This document shows positions 35,535 through 43,885 of a stretch of 64,000 bases of DNA, piece by piece. The position numbers and the translations under genes were made by a program. The first letter of the stretch is position 1. Each line of letters starts with the position of its first letter. This stretch comes from Cypionkella sp. (GTDB lineage Bacteria; Pseudomonadota; Alphaproteobacteria; Rhodobacterales; Rhodobacteraceae), in contig NZ_JAQGKQ010000083.1 of the NCBI RefSeq assembly GCF_028290025.1, positions 1-64,000 of the forward strand, given 5' to 3'. A model generated the notes under the pieces. It did no database searches, had not been told where the DNA came from, and worked only from the letters and a program-made list of their open reading frames with translations.

Positions 35535-36689
35535 TTAGAGCAAGCCTCTGGCGGCCAAATTGCGCATAAGGGCGGATGTGCCGAAGGTCCATTCTGGGGC
35601 TTCTGTCGACAGGCGCACGGTGTTGCGCAGGGTGCCGAGTTCGGGTGCGGCGATGGTGACCACGTCGCCAAGATGGTGGGTGAAGCCCTGCCCCGGCCCG
35701 TCGCGGTCTTGCACCGGTGAAAACATCGTGCCGCAGTAAAGCATGAAACCGTCGGGATATTGGTGATGGCGGCCCCTTGTTTGTGCCACCAGATCGGCGG
35801 GGTCGCGGCTGATTTGGCTCATCGAGGAAGCACCCGTCAGATGGAAGCCGTCTTCGCCTGTGACGGTCAGGGTGAGGTTCAGGTTGCGAACGGTATCCAT
35901 GGTGAAATCGGCGTCAAAAACGCGGATGAACGGGCCGATACTGGCCGCTGCGTTGTTGTCTTTCGCCTTGCCAAGTAGCAGCGCAGAGCGGCCCTCGACA
36001 TCGCGCAGATTGACATCATTGCCCAAAGTTGCGCCGACAATTTGGCCCGTGGAGTTGACCGCCAGCACCACCTCCGGCTCGGGGTTGTTCCATTTGCTGA
36101 TCGGGTGCAGGCCGACCGACGCACCGTAGCCCACCGCCGACATTGCTTGCGCCTTGGTGAACACCTCGGCATCCGGGCCGATGCCGACTTCGAGATACTG
36201 GCTCCACAGATTTTCGGCTTGGAGCAAGGCTTTAACCTCGGCCGCTTTGGTGGAGCCTGGGATCAGATCGCGCAAGGAATTGCCGATCATATCGGCCACG
36301 CGGGCGCGAATTTCGGCGGCACGCGCGGGGTTGCCGGCGGCACGTTCTTCGATCACCCGCTCCACCATCGAGCGCGCGAAAGTAACGCCGCAAGCTTTGA
36401 CTGCCTGCAGATCATTCGGGGCAAGCAGGTGGGTTTGGGCTTGGTCGGGTTCGATGGAATTTGCGGCGAGATCGGTGAGTTGGCCTATAGGTTCGCCTTG
36501 GATACCAGAGATAAAGCCAGCGATATCAGGCTGTTCCAGCGCATCGCGCATAGTCGGCGCGGCTTTTGTGGTGATGTCGATCACGTTGCCATCGCGCAGT
36601 GTAACAAGGCTGGGGCCGATGCCAGCGCGCCAAATGCGGCCAAGCCAAATGCCGTTCGGCAGGGTGAGATTTGCATTTTCGGACATCAT
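35535..36689 (-). CDS. FAH-family sugar acid dehydratase, XylX-like
   Basis: 384 residues of the fumarylacetoacetate hydrolase superfamily. The metal-binding EPEV motif is at 204-207 (KWNNPEPEVVLAVN), and the C-terminal region contains MLYCGTMFSP, typical of this group. The closest match by eye is to XylX-type 2-keto-3-deoxypentonate dehydratases, which would give 2-ketoglutarate semialdehyde for the convergent aldehyde dehydrogenase. Either ATG (36689 or 36686) could start it; AAAGG precedes both. It sits 57 bases downstream of the apiose kinase gene on the same strand and might be co-transcribed with it. Confidence 0.75.
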   Translation of the reverse strand: MMSENANLTLPNGIWLGRIWRAGIGPSLVTLRDGNVIDITTKAAPTMRDALEQPDIAGFISGIQGEPIGQLTDLAANSIEPDQAQTHLLAPNDLQAVKACGVTFARSMVERVIEERAAGNPARAAEIRARVADMIGNSLRDLIPGSTKAAEVKALLQAENLWSQYLEVGIGPDAEVFTKAQAMSAVGYGASVGLHPISKWNNPEPEVVLAVNSTGQIVGATLGNDVNLRDVEGRSALLLGKAKDNNAAASIGPFIRVFDADFTMDTVRNLNLTLTVTGEDGFHLTGASSMSQISRDPADLVAQTRGRHHQYPDGFMLYCGTMFSPVQDRDGPGQGFTHHLGDVVTIAAPELGTLRNTVRLSTEAPEWTFGTSALMRNLAARGLL

Positions 36690-36746
36690 TGCGCCTTTGA
36701 TTTGCTTGCGGCGAGACTGCTGGATTTCGCAGCCCGTGTCGATGGT

Positions 36747-38108
36747 CTAGCGCGGCCCACCGCCCTGCCTGATCCAGCCGAAGTAGTCGGCGCTGCCCAT
36801 CTGGCCGCCCTTCAGCGCCAGTTGCAAACCGTCATGCACGCCATCGCCGTGGGCTGTGAACAACGCAGCACCCGGGATGGTGGGGGCCAGTGCGGAAAGC
36901 GCGAACAGGCCCAGCTGACGCGCGCCGTGACCAGAAGTATCGCCGCCCGAGATCACTGCTCGGCGAATGTTGGAGGTCTTTAGCGTGGCGTCGAGCACCC
37001 GGCCAAGACTTTCGCCGATGCGCTGATTGGCAGCCTCGACGGTGATTTCGGTATGGCTGAGCGCGGCTCGGAATGCGGCAACGGCAGGATCGCTGGGGCC
37101 AGCGGCGGTCAGGATCAGCGGGCTTTGGCCTTGCGCGATGATGGTCAGCGCCGAAGCGGTCGCCTCGGCTTCGCCGCCTGTGGGGTCGGATAGCAGAGTT
37201 GCGGCGTTCAGACGAACAAGGCCGAAGCCATTTGCGGCGGACCATTCGATCTGCGCCGCGGTGGTCGGCGAGACCGAACCGGAGACCGCGACGATCTGCG
37301 CGACCTTGCCAGCAGAAGCGGTTGCGCTGGCGGACGGAAGAAGCCCCTCACGCTGCCAATGTTCGATAAGTGCATATTCAATGCCTTGTGACCCGACCAG
37401 CAGTCGCAAATTGTCGCGATTCTGCCAGATCAATCGACCTGCGGCCGCATCAGTTTCTGCCGTCATCGCATCGAAGCTGAGCAAACGGGAGGATTTCAGT
37501 GCGGCATTTAGCGCGGCTTGAGCGGTTTCGGAATCGGCCAAAGCCTCTAAATCCAGCAACGCCGAGGGTAGCGCAGACAGCGTGGCGAGGTGGCGCAAGA
37601 CGTCGGATTCGGCCATCGGTGTAACCGGATGTTGCGCCATCACCGGGTGACGATCGAGGCGAAACACGCCCTGCGGTGTACCCGCAAACAAATGGCCGAA
37701 CGCTTGGTAGCGGCGCATCCGGGGCGCGGCGGTCAACACAGGGATGCCAGCCGACGGGCGCGCTTGCAGGGCAAGATCAATCGCGGCTCCGATATTGCCA
37801 ACATGGCGCGCGGAATCGAGGGTGGAGCAGATTTTATAGTGCAGGAAAGGTGCGTTCAGTGCAGCGAGAAAGGCCAGCGGCACTGGCATATTTTGCGCCA
37901 TCCATTCAGGGCCGTGGCTGCGCGCAGTGGAAGCGATGCCGAGGCCGCGGACGCCGGGAAATCGCGCAAGTTGCTCCGGTGTCGGGGTGTCGAAGAACAG
38001 GATCGATGGCAGGCCCGCAAAGGTTAATGCCTCCATGACCGCGGCCGAGCCAGTAAAATCATCGCCGTACCACGTCAGCAGCAGGCCATTCGGCAGCGAT
38101 TGAGCCAT
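36747..38108 (-). CDS. oiaK: Four-carbon acid sugar kinase family, 3-oxo-isoapionate kinase OiaK
   Basis: 453 residues of the DUF1537 kinase family. The N-terminal signature YGDDFTGS (14-21) and the C-terminal nucleotide-binding SGGDTSGHGARQ motif are both present. In characterised D-apiose pathways a member of this family phosphorylates 3-oxo-isoapionate at O4. The assignment to that substrate comes from the four other apiose-pathway genes around it. It diverges from apnO across a short spacer carrying a probable operator. Confidence 0.8.
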   Translation of the reverse strand: MAQSLPNGLLLTWYGDDFTGSAAVMEALTFAGLPSILFFDTPTPEQLARFPGVRGLGIASTARSHGPEWMAQNMPVPLAFLAALNAPFLHYKICSTLDSARHVGNIGAAIDLALQARPSAGIPVLTAAPRMRRYQAFGHLFAGTPQGVFRLDRHPVMAQHPVTPMAESDVLRHLATLSALPSALLDLEALADSETAQAALNAALKSSRLLSFDAMTAETDAAAGRLIWQNRDNLRLLVGSQGIEYALIEHWQREGLLPSASATASAGKVAQIVAVSGSVSPTTAAQIEWSAANGFGLVRLNAATLLSDPTGGEAEATASALTIIAQGQSPLILTAAGPSDPAVAAFRAALSHTEITVEAANQRIGESLGRVLDATLKTSNIRRAVISGGDTSGHGARQLGLFALSALAPTIPGAALFTAHGDGVHDGLQLALKGGQMGSADYFGWIRQGGGPR

Positions 38109-38141
38109 GTTTATTCCTTCGACTTGACCTTGTCATATTAT

Positions 38142-38159
38142 CTCATCATACCAGTTGAG
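38142..38159. promoter_or_regulatory. Candidate operator, oiaK-apnO divergent spacer
   Basis: CTCATCATACCAGTTGAG, a partly palindromic site (CTCAnC-N6-GnTGAG). It agrees at 16 of 18 positions with the site at 40344-40361. The GntR-type regulator at the end of this cluster is the obvious candidate to bind. Confidence 0.6.
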
Positions 38160-38184
38160 CAATAGACGAATGGTGGAGACGAAA

Positions 38185-39012
38185 ATGACCAAAATTGCGC
38201 TGTTTGGAGCGGGCGGGAAGATGGGCGTGCGGCTGTCGCGCAACCTCGCGAAGACAGATTATACCGTGGCCCATGTTGAGCTTTCCGAAGCCGGGCAAGC
38301 GCGGTTAAAGGACGCCGTTGGGGCAGATTGTGTGACTGCAGCGGAGGCTGTACTGGGTGCCGATGTGGTGGTTCTGGCCGTACCGGATACCGCGATCGGC
38401 AAAGTTGCCGCGATGGTGGTACCGATGGTGGCACCGGGGACGATTGTGATCTGCTTGGATGCTGCCGCACCCTTTGCCGGGCATCTGCCACCGCGCGAAG
38501 ACATCACCTATTTTGTCACCCACCCCTGCCATCCGCCGATTTTTAACGATGAAACCGACCCGGAAGCCAAGCGCGATTTCTTCGGAGGTGTGGCTGCAAA
38601 ACAGGGCGTTGTTAACGCTTTGATGCAGGGACCGGATGCGCATTATGCGGTGGGTGAGGCGGTGGCGAAGGCGATTTTTGCGCCAGTTGCGCGCTCCCAT
38701 CGGGTGACGGTTGAGCAAATGGCGATGCTGGAGCCGGGGCTTTCCGAGACCGTCGTGGCGTCGCTATTGGTGGTGATGCGCGAGGCGATGGACGAATGTG
38801 TGGCGCGCGGTGTGCCGCAAGCGGCAGCCCGCGACTTTTTGCTTGGGCATATGAACATCTTGGCGGCTGTAATCTTTGACGAACAGCCGGGCGTGTTCTC
38901 TGACGCTTGCAACAAAGCGATTGAGTTCGGCAAGCCAATGCTGATGCGCGATGACTGGAAAAAAGTATTTGAATGGGACGAGATTACTGCGTCTATTCAA
39001 CGAATTACCTGA
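38185..39012 (+). CDS. apnO: D-apionate oxidoisomerase ApnO
   Basis: 275 residues, annotated generally as a phosphogluconate-dehydrogenase-like protein. The dinucleotide motif GAGGKMG (8-14) opens a Rossmann domain. The THPCHPPIFNDETDPEAK stretch and the helical C-terminal domain fit the ApnO group, which oxidises and isomerises D-apionate to 3-oxo-isoapionate. ATG 38185 has GGAG at the right distance; the longer frame from 38155 would overlap the operator. It ends at a clear terminator. Confidence 0.8.
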   Translation: MTKIALFGAGGKMGVRLSRNLAKTDYTVAHVELSEAGQARLKDAVGADCVTAAEAVLGADVVVLAVPDTAIGKVAAMVVPMVAPGTIVICLDAAAPFAGHLPPREDITYFVTHPCHPPIFNDETDPEAKRDFFGGVAAKQGVVNALMQGPDAHYAVGEAVAKAIFAPVARSHRVTVEQMAMLEPGLSETVVASLLVVMREAMDECVARGVPQAAARDFLLGHMNILAAVIFDEQPGVFSDACNKAIEFGKPMLMRDDWKKVFEWDEITASIQRIT

Positions 39013-39034
39013 GGTAGTTGAAGTAACTAGTGCG

Positions 39035-39062
39035 CCCTCGGTAGAAATACCGGGGGTATTTT
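39035..39062 (+). terminator. Terminator between apnO and oiaX
   Basis: Stem CCCTCGGTA (39035-39043) / TACCGGGGG (39048-39056), with one wobble pair, closed by a GAAA tetraloop and followed by TATTTT. It lies between the two convergent genes. Confidence 0.8.
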
Positions 39063-40309
39063 CATTTGTCGCCGAATTTCTCGATGGCTTGCGCTAACTC
39101 TTTGTGATCCTTAGCATAATCGGCCAACGATACGCCTTCTACTGCGGCCTCCCACGCTTGGCGAATGGCAGCCACTCCACTCGCCGCACCGCCGGGATGG
39201 CCGTGAATACCGCCGCCGCCGAGATACATCAGATCGGTAGTCTGACCGGTGCGAGCGTAAGTTTCGACCGCTTGACCGCCCCATTGACCAGATCCCACTA
39301 CGGGCAGCGGACGGTCGGCTGGGCTGAAAATTGGGGTCATGCAATCGTGGAACGAGCGTACGAAACTCTCGTCAGGCTCCCAGTATTTCGCGGCTATGCC
39401 ATTGATCTGAAACTGATCTACCCCGAGCAACCGCCAGATTTTGCCCCAAGCGGTGAACTGCATTCCCAGACCGGGATGCCGGGTTAAGATGTCCCAGCCA
39501 TTGCGATGGGCGTGAAGGCACAGAGCGGAGCGTTTTCGCAGGTAAGTTATGCCGCCGTAGCCGACGGAATTGATGTTAATTACGGCCGCATTGCCACCCG
39601 CGGAAAGCACAAGATCATGGTTTTCCATCATAATATCTGGATCAGCCGACGAGATCCCCCAAGCATACATCACGCGTTTGCCAGTGCGCTGTTCATGCGC
39701 ATCAATCACCGGCATCACGGCGGCGATGCGATCAGCCAGCGGCGAGTAGCCGGGGCTCATCAGCTTTTCATCATCCTTAATGAAGTCAACTCCGGCCTCG
39801 CAAAGCTCTTTCACCATCAGTGCAGTCTCGGGCGGCGCGAGGCCCAAAGCGGGCTTGATGATCGAACCGATGATTGGGCGATCATAGACATTGGTTAACT
39901 TGCGCGAGCCGTCGATACCGAATTGCGGACCGGGATGTCGGGCAAAAGCAGGTGGCAGATCGAAGTCCATCACCCGCACGCCAGACAGGCCGCGCACCGA
40001 AAAAACTCCGCCAACCGTGATGGTCATTAGCGCCGCAATATCGGTGCCGACAGCTTCAAGCGGATAGCCAATCACCACATCGGCGCGGTGAAATCTGTGG
40101 CCTTCGGACGGAAAAGACGACAATTCCGTGTCGGGAAGCGGAGTGATTTTCAACACGCGCGCGGCGCAGCGGGCTTTGACTTCGGCAGTCTCGCCGGGCA
40201 GATCCGTGAAGGTGCCTGTCGATTGATCCGAGGCGATTTTCGCCGCCAAAGCCGCCATGTCGCCGGAGGTTTCCAGACGATAAATCACGCGGATCAAGTC
40301 TTCGGGCAT
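39062..40309 (-). CDS. oiaX: RuBisCO-like protein, 3-oxo-isoapionate-4-phosphate transcarboxylase/hydrolase OiaX
   Basis: 415 residues of the RuBisCO large-subunit superfamily. Residues matching the RuBisCO active site are Lys152 (IIKPALGL), the carbamate-type Lys178 with Asp180 and Glu181 (DFIKDDE), His268-Arg269 (LHAHR), Ser340 (VVGSGQWGG) and the phosphate loop GGGGIHGHPGG (364-374). The loop-6 region differs from true RuBisCO, and no small subunit or phosphoribulokinase is near. In apiose pathways such a protein splits 3-oxo-isoapionate 4-phosphate to 3-phosphoglycerate and glycolate. The start is set at ATG 40309, preceded by AAAGG; upstream ATGs fall inside the operator at 40344-40361. 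Confidence 0.85.
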   Translation of the reverse strand: MPEDLIRVIYRLETSGDMAALAAKIASDQSTGTFTDLPGETAEVKARCAARVLKITPLPDTELSSFPSEGHRFHRADVVIGYPLEAVGTDIAALMTITVGGVFSVRGLSGVRVMDFDLPPAFARHPGPQFGIDGSRKLTNVYDRPIIGSIIKPALGLAPPETALMVKELCEAGVDFIKDDEKLMSPGYSPLADRIAAVMPVIDAHEQRTGKRVMYAWGISSADPDIMMENHDLVLSAGGNAAVININSVGYGGITYLRKRSALCLHAHRNGWDILTRHPGLGMQFTAWGKIWRLLGVDQFQINGIAAKYWEPDESFVRSFHDCMTPIFSPADRPLPVVGSGQWGGQAVETYARTGQTTDLMYLGGGGIHGHPGGAASGVAAIRQAWEAAVEGVSLADYAKDHKELAQAIEKFGDK

Positions 40310-40343
40310 GGGCTGGCCTTTCGTCGGGTGTTGCTCTTGCATA

Positions 40344-40361
40344 CTCATCATACCTGTTGAA
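40344..40361. promoter_or_regulatory. Candidate operator, oiaX-apsD divergent spacer
   Basis: CTCATCATACCTGTTGAA, with inner symmetry TCAnC-N6-GnTGA. It is 16 of 18 identical to the site at 38142-38159 and lies between two divergent genes of the same pathway. Confidence 0.6.
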
Positions 40362-40410
40362 TTCAAGCACCTAGCGTGGCAGAGTTCAGCCAGTTTGTAA
40401 GGAGCGCGCT

Positions 40411-41430
40411 TTGCCTGAACCCTTGATCGGTGCCGTGATCGGCTGCGGATTTTTCGCGCAAAATCAACTTCATGCTTGGTCGGACCTGGCCGATGCTCAG
40501 ATTGTAGCTTTATGTGATCGCGATCCCGTGCGGTTGGCGGAAACTGCCGCGCGGTTTGGCATTGCGCGCACATACACCGATGCGGGTGAGATGTTTGCCG
40601 CCGAGAATTTGGATTTTGTCGATATCGCAACCACGGTTGCCTCGCATCGGCTCCTGGTAAAAATCGCGGCGCAGGCTGGGGTGCATGTGATCTGCCAAAA
40701 GCCGTTTGCCGCTAATATGACGGATGCGCGCGCCATGGCGGCGGCAGTGGATGCTGCCGGTAAGACGCTGATGGTACACGAGAATTTCCGCTGGCAATCT
40801 GCAGTGCGACGGGTGATTGAGATCGTGCGCTCGGGTGCGTTGGGTGAGGTTTTCTTTGGCCGGGTGAGCTTTCGGTCGGGCTTTGATGTGTTCTCGGGCC
40901 AGCCTTATCTGGCCGAGGGTGAACGCTTTATCATTGAGGATCTAGGCATCCATATCCTTGATATTGCTCGGGCTTTGTTCGGCGATGTGGTGCGGTTGAC
41001 GGCCACGACCAAGCGGATCAATCCTGCGATCAACGGCGAGGACGTTGCGACGATGCTGTTGACGCATGGCGGGGGTGCGACCAGCGTGGTCGATTGTTCT
41101 TATGCCACAAAGCGCAGCCCAGAGACGTTTCCGGAAAGTTTGATTGAAATTGACGGCACTTTGGGCAGTTTGCGGCTGGATGCGGGCTATCGGTTGCAGA
41201 TGGGCAATCGGGTGGAAAATCTAACACCGCCGGTGCTGGCCTGGGCGAGCAAGCCTTGGCACAATATTCAGGAGAGCGTGCTGCATATTCAGCGGCATTT
41301 TCTAGATTGCATCGCGGCGGGCGTGCAGCCGGAAACCTCGGGCGCGGACAATTTGCAGACTTTGGCGCTGGTTGAGGCCGCCTATTTGTCGGCTGCCGAG
41401 GGCCGTAGTGTGGCACTGGCAGAGCTATGA
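40411..41430 (+). CDS. apsD: Gfo/Idh/MocA-family D-apiose dehydrogenase ApsD
   Basis: 339 residues. The Rossmann motif is GCGFFAQNQLHAW (11-23) and the catalytic Lys97 lies in ICQKPFA. The TTG at 40411 is the probable start because GTAAGGAG lies just upstream. In known apiose pathways an enzyme of this family oxidises D-apiose to D-apionolactone. The assignment depends mainly on ApnL following with an ATGA overlap and on the rest of the cluster; by itself the sequence could be another sugar dehydrogenase. Confidence 0.78.
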   Translation: MPEPLIGAVIGCGFFAQNQLHAWSDLADAQIVALCDRDPVRLAETAARFGIARTYTDAGEMFAAENLDFVDIATTVASHRLLVKIAAQAGVHVICQKPFAANMTDARAMAAAVDAAGKTLMVHENFRWQSAVRRVIEIVRSGALGEVFFGRVSFRSGFDVFSGQPYLAEGERFIIEDLGIHILDIARALFGDVVRLTATTKRINPAINGEDVATMLLTHGGGATSVVDCSYATKRSPETFPESLIEIDGTLGSLRLDAGYRLQMGNRVENLTPPVLAWASKPWHNIQESVLHIQRHFLDCIAAGVQPETSGADNLQTLALVEAAYLSAAEGRSVALAEL

Positions 41431-43073
41431 AAATCACTGCGGGTGCGCTGAATTTCGACTATGACAGCGGCGCGCTGCGGCGGATTTGCCTTGGCGAGGT
41501 TGAGATCATTCGCGGCATCGCCTATCTGGTGCGTGACAAGGATTGGGGCACGTTGGTGCCGCAAATATACGATGAACGTATTGAAGATAAACGGATTTCC
41601 TACAGCGCGACTTATGAGAGCAATAGCGCGCGGTTGGTGGTTAGCGTGGTTATCGACTTTGCGGAGGGGCTGGATTTCACCGCCGAGGCGCGGGCGATGG
41701 GCGATTTTGAAACCAATCGCGCGGGCTTTACGGTGCTGCATCCGATCAGTGGCGTGGCGGGGGCGCCGGTGACGGTTGAGCATTGCGATGGCAGCATTCG
41801 GGCGGCGCATTTCCCCAAGTTGATCGCGCCGTGGCAGCCGTTTCAAGACTTGCGAGCGCTGACGCATCACGCTGGCGGCTGGCAAATCAGCTGTCGGATG
41901 GAGGGCGACGCGTTTGAAATGGAGGATCAGCGGCAGTGGGGCGACGCGAGTTATAAGACTTACGTGCGGCCGTTGGCGCTGCCTTGGCCGTATGTGGTCG
42001 CGGATGGCGCAGCGTTTAGCCAAGCGGTGCGGCTGAGATGGCAAGCTGCGGGTTCGGTTGAAACCGCCCCGCCCGAGCCGCAAATCGCAGGGGTTTTCCC
42101 GCAAACTGCGCTTGTGATCACTGCGCAAGAGGCTTTGCTGGCTGCAACCCTGCCCGCTGATTTGGACGTGGTAAAACCGCAGCGGCTGCTCTGTCATTTT
42201 GATGCGACTTTGCATGGTCTGGCCGAGTTGCAAGCCTTCGCGGCGTTGCAGGCAGTGTATCATGCAGAGTTTGATCTGGAGCTGATCGCGCGCTGTGATG
42301 GCGACTTAGATCTTGAATTTGCTCGCCATGCCAAAGACTTGGAGATTTCTGGCCTGCGGGTGGCCTCGATCATGGTTTGCCCCTCGGTGGACCGACAATC
42401 GACGCCGCCAGGTTCGGCTTGGCCGCCCTGCCCGGCTTTGGCCGACGTTTGTAAAGCGGCGCGGTTGGCGTTTCCCGGCGTGATTTTGGGCGGCGGCATG
42501 GTCAGTTTTTTCCCGGAACTGAACCGCAAACCGCCGCCGGTTGCGCTGTTGGATTTCGTCAGCCACGGGCTTTGCCCTATTGTGCATGATGCGAGCGATG
42601 CGGGCGTGATGCAGACTTTGGAGGCTGTGCCGCATATCACCGCGACCGCCCGCAGCATCATTGGTGCCAAGCAATATCGGCTGGGCCCGAGCACGATTGC
42701 GATGCGGCAGAACCCGTATGGGTCGCGCACGATCCCGAACCCAGAGCAGGCGCGGGTCTGCATGTCCGACGACGATCCGCGCCATCGCGAGCTTTTTGGC
42801 GCGGCTTATACGGTGGGATTGGCGGCGGCTTTGGTCGGTTCTGGTGTGGAGATTTGGACTCCGGCTGGGCTTTATGGCCCGCGCGGGGTGATGGATTGGG
42901 ATGGGCAGGTCTATCCATTGGCTGAGGTTTTGGCGGTTTTGGCGGAGCGGGCGGGGCAACAGGTCCGGGCTGAAATCGTGCCCGAACGCCGCGCGAGCTT
43001 GCATTTTGAGGGTGGCGCTGTGCGGGCAGACTTGGCGGAACACCGCTGGTCGCAGGAATTGGGCGCAAAATGA
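41427..43073 (+). CDS. apnL: D-apionate lactonase ApnL
   Basis: 548 residues. An N-terminal beta-rich domain contains FEMEDQRQWGDASYKTYVRPL (about residues 158-178), characteristic of apionate lactonases, and is followed by a TIM-barrel-like middle part and a small C-terminal domain. It would open D-apionolactone to D-apionate. The gene overlaps apsD upstream and the GntR gene downstream by 4 bases each, giving a three-gene translationally coupled operon. Confidence 0.78.
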   Translation: MKITAGALNFDYDSGALRRICLGEVEIIRGIAYLVRDKDWGTLVPQIYDERIEDKRISYSATYESNSARLVVSVVIDFAEGLDFTAEARAMGDFETNRAGFTVLHPISGVAGAPVTVEHCDGSIRAAHFPKLIAPWQPFQDLRALTHHAGGWQISCRMEGDAFEMEDQRQWGDASYKTYVRPLALPWPYVVADGAAFSQAVRLRWQAAGSVETAPPEPQIAGVFPQTALVITAQEALLAATLPADLDVVKPQRLLCHFDATLHGLAELQAFAALQAVYHAEFDLELIARCDGDLDLEFARHAKDLEISGLRVASIMVCPSVDRQSTPPGSAWPPCPALADVCKAARLAFPGVILGGGMVSFFPELNRKPPPVALLDFVSHGLCPIVHDASDAGVMQTLEAVPHITATARSIIGAKQYRLGPSTIAMRQNPYGSRTIPNPEQARVCMSDDDPRHRELFGAAYTVGLAAALVGSGVEIWTPAGLYGPRGVMDWDGQVYPLAEVLAVLAERAGQQVRAEIVPERRASLHFEGGAVRADLAEHRWSQELGAK

Positions 43074-43771
43074 GTTCGGAAAAGATCACCCGGCAAAAGC
43101 TTTCGGATCAGGTGTTTGACCGGCTGCGCGCGATGATTTTGACTGGTGAGTTGGCTGCGGGAGAGGTGGTGCCGTCGGAACGCGCGCTGATGTTGCGGTT
43201 CGGCGTCGGGCGACCTGCGGTGCGCGAGGCGCTGCAACAAATGCATACGATGGGGCTGATCACCATCGCGCATGGTGAGCGCAGCCGGGTTAAGCCATTG
43301 AATGCAGGCGCTGTTTTGGACCAAGTCGACGCGGTGGCGCAGCTTTTGCTGTCGGCGGAACCGGGAGCTTTGGCGCATCTGAAAGAGGCGCGGCGGCTGT
43401 TCGAATCCGGCATGGTGCGGATTGCGGCTGCGAGGGCGGTCGAGGCGGACGTGGTCGATCTGTCAGACATTTTGGATGAACAGCGTCGCTGCCTTGCTGA
43501 TCCGCGCGCCTTTATTGCCGCCGACATGGCCTTTCACACTCGGATCGCGGCGATGACCGCCAATCCGATCATGCTCGCTGTATCGCAGGCGATGCTGAAA
43601 TGGCTGTTTCACTATCACTCGGCGCTGCTGCACTGGTCTGGCAAGGAAGAAGTGACGCTGTTGGAGCACGCACGGATCATCGAGCGGATTGCGGCGCGGG
43701 ACGGCGATGGCGCGGTGGCAGCGATGCAGGCACATATCGCGCGCTCGGCGGATGTGATCGCGCATCACTAA
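43070..43771 (+). CDS. GntR-family (FadR-type) regulator of the apiose cluster
   Basis: 233 residues. The N-terminal winged helix (residues about 5-75, RLRAMILTGELAAGEVVPSE and FGVGRPAVREAL) is followed by an all-helical FCD ligand-binding domain. Its overlap with apnL makes it part of the apiose operon, so it most likely represses the cluster in response to a pathway intermediate. The paired 18-bp sites at 38142 and 40344 are its likely operators. Confidence 0.85.
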   Translation: MSSEKITRQKLSDQVFDRLRAMILTGELAAGEVVPSERALMLRFGVGRPAVREALQQMHTMGLITIAHGERSRVKPLNAGAVLDQVDAVAQLLLSAEPGALAHLKEARRLFESGMVRIAAARAVEADVVDLSDILDEQRRCLADPRAFIAADMAFHTRIAAMTANPIMLAVSQAMLKWLFHYHSALLHWSGKEEVTLLEHARIIERIAARDGDGAVAAMQAHIARSADVIAHH

Positions 43772-43825
43772 GGCTCGCTCCATTATGGTCATATGTTCTG
43801 ACGGAGGCCATTTTGGCCGATGTAG

Positions 43826-43881
43826 GATGCCTCCGGCGGGGATATTTATGAGTAGATGAAACAATTTTAGATAAGTTTTAG
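43826..43881. repeat. Palindromic repeat, copy B (half copy with tail)
   Basis: GGATGCCTCCGGCGGGGATATTTA matches the right half of copy A; its left partner is only partly present (GGAGGCC nearby). The tail at 43861-43881 matches copy G at 20 of 21 positions. It lies between the convergent GntR and dhaL genes. Confidence 0.75.
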
Positions 43882-43885
43882 ACAC

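Noticed and set aside
39062-40309. True RuBisCO and a Calvin cycle
   Set aside because: No small subunit, phosphoribulokinase or carboxysome gene; length and context fit a RuBisCO-like protein of apiose catabolism.
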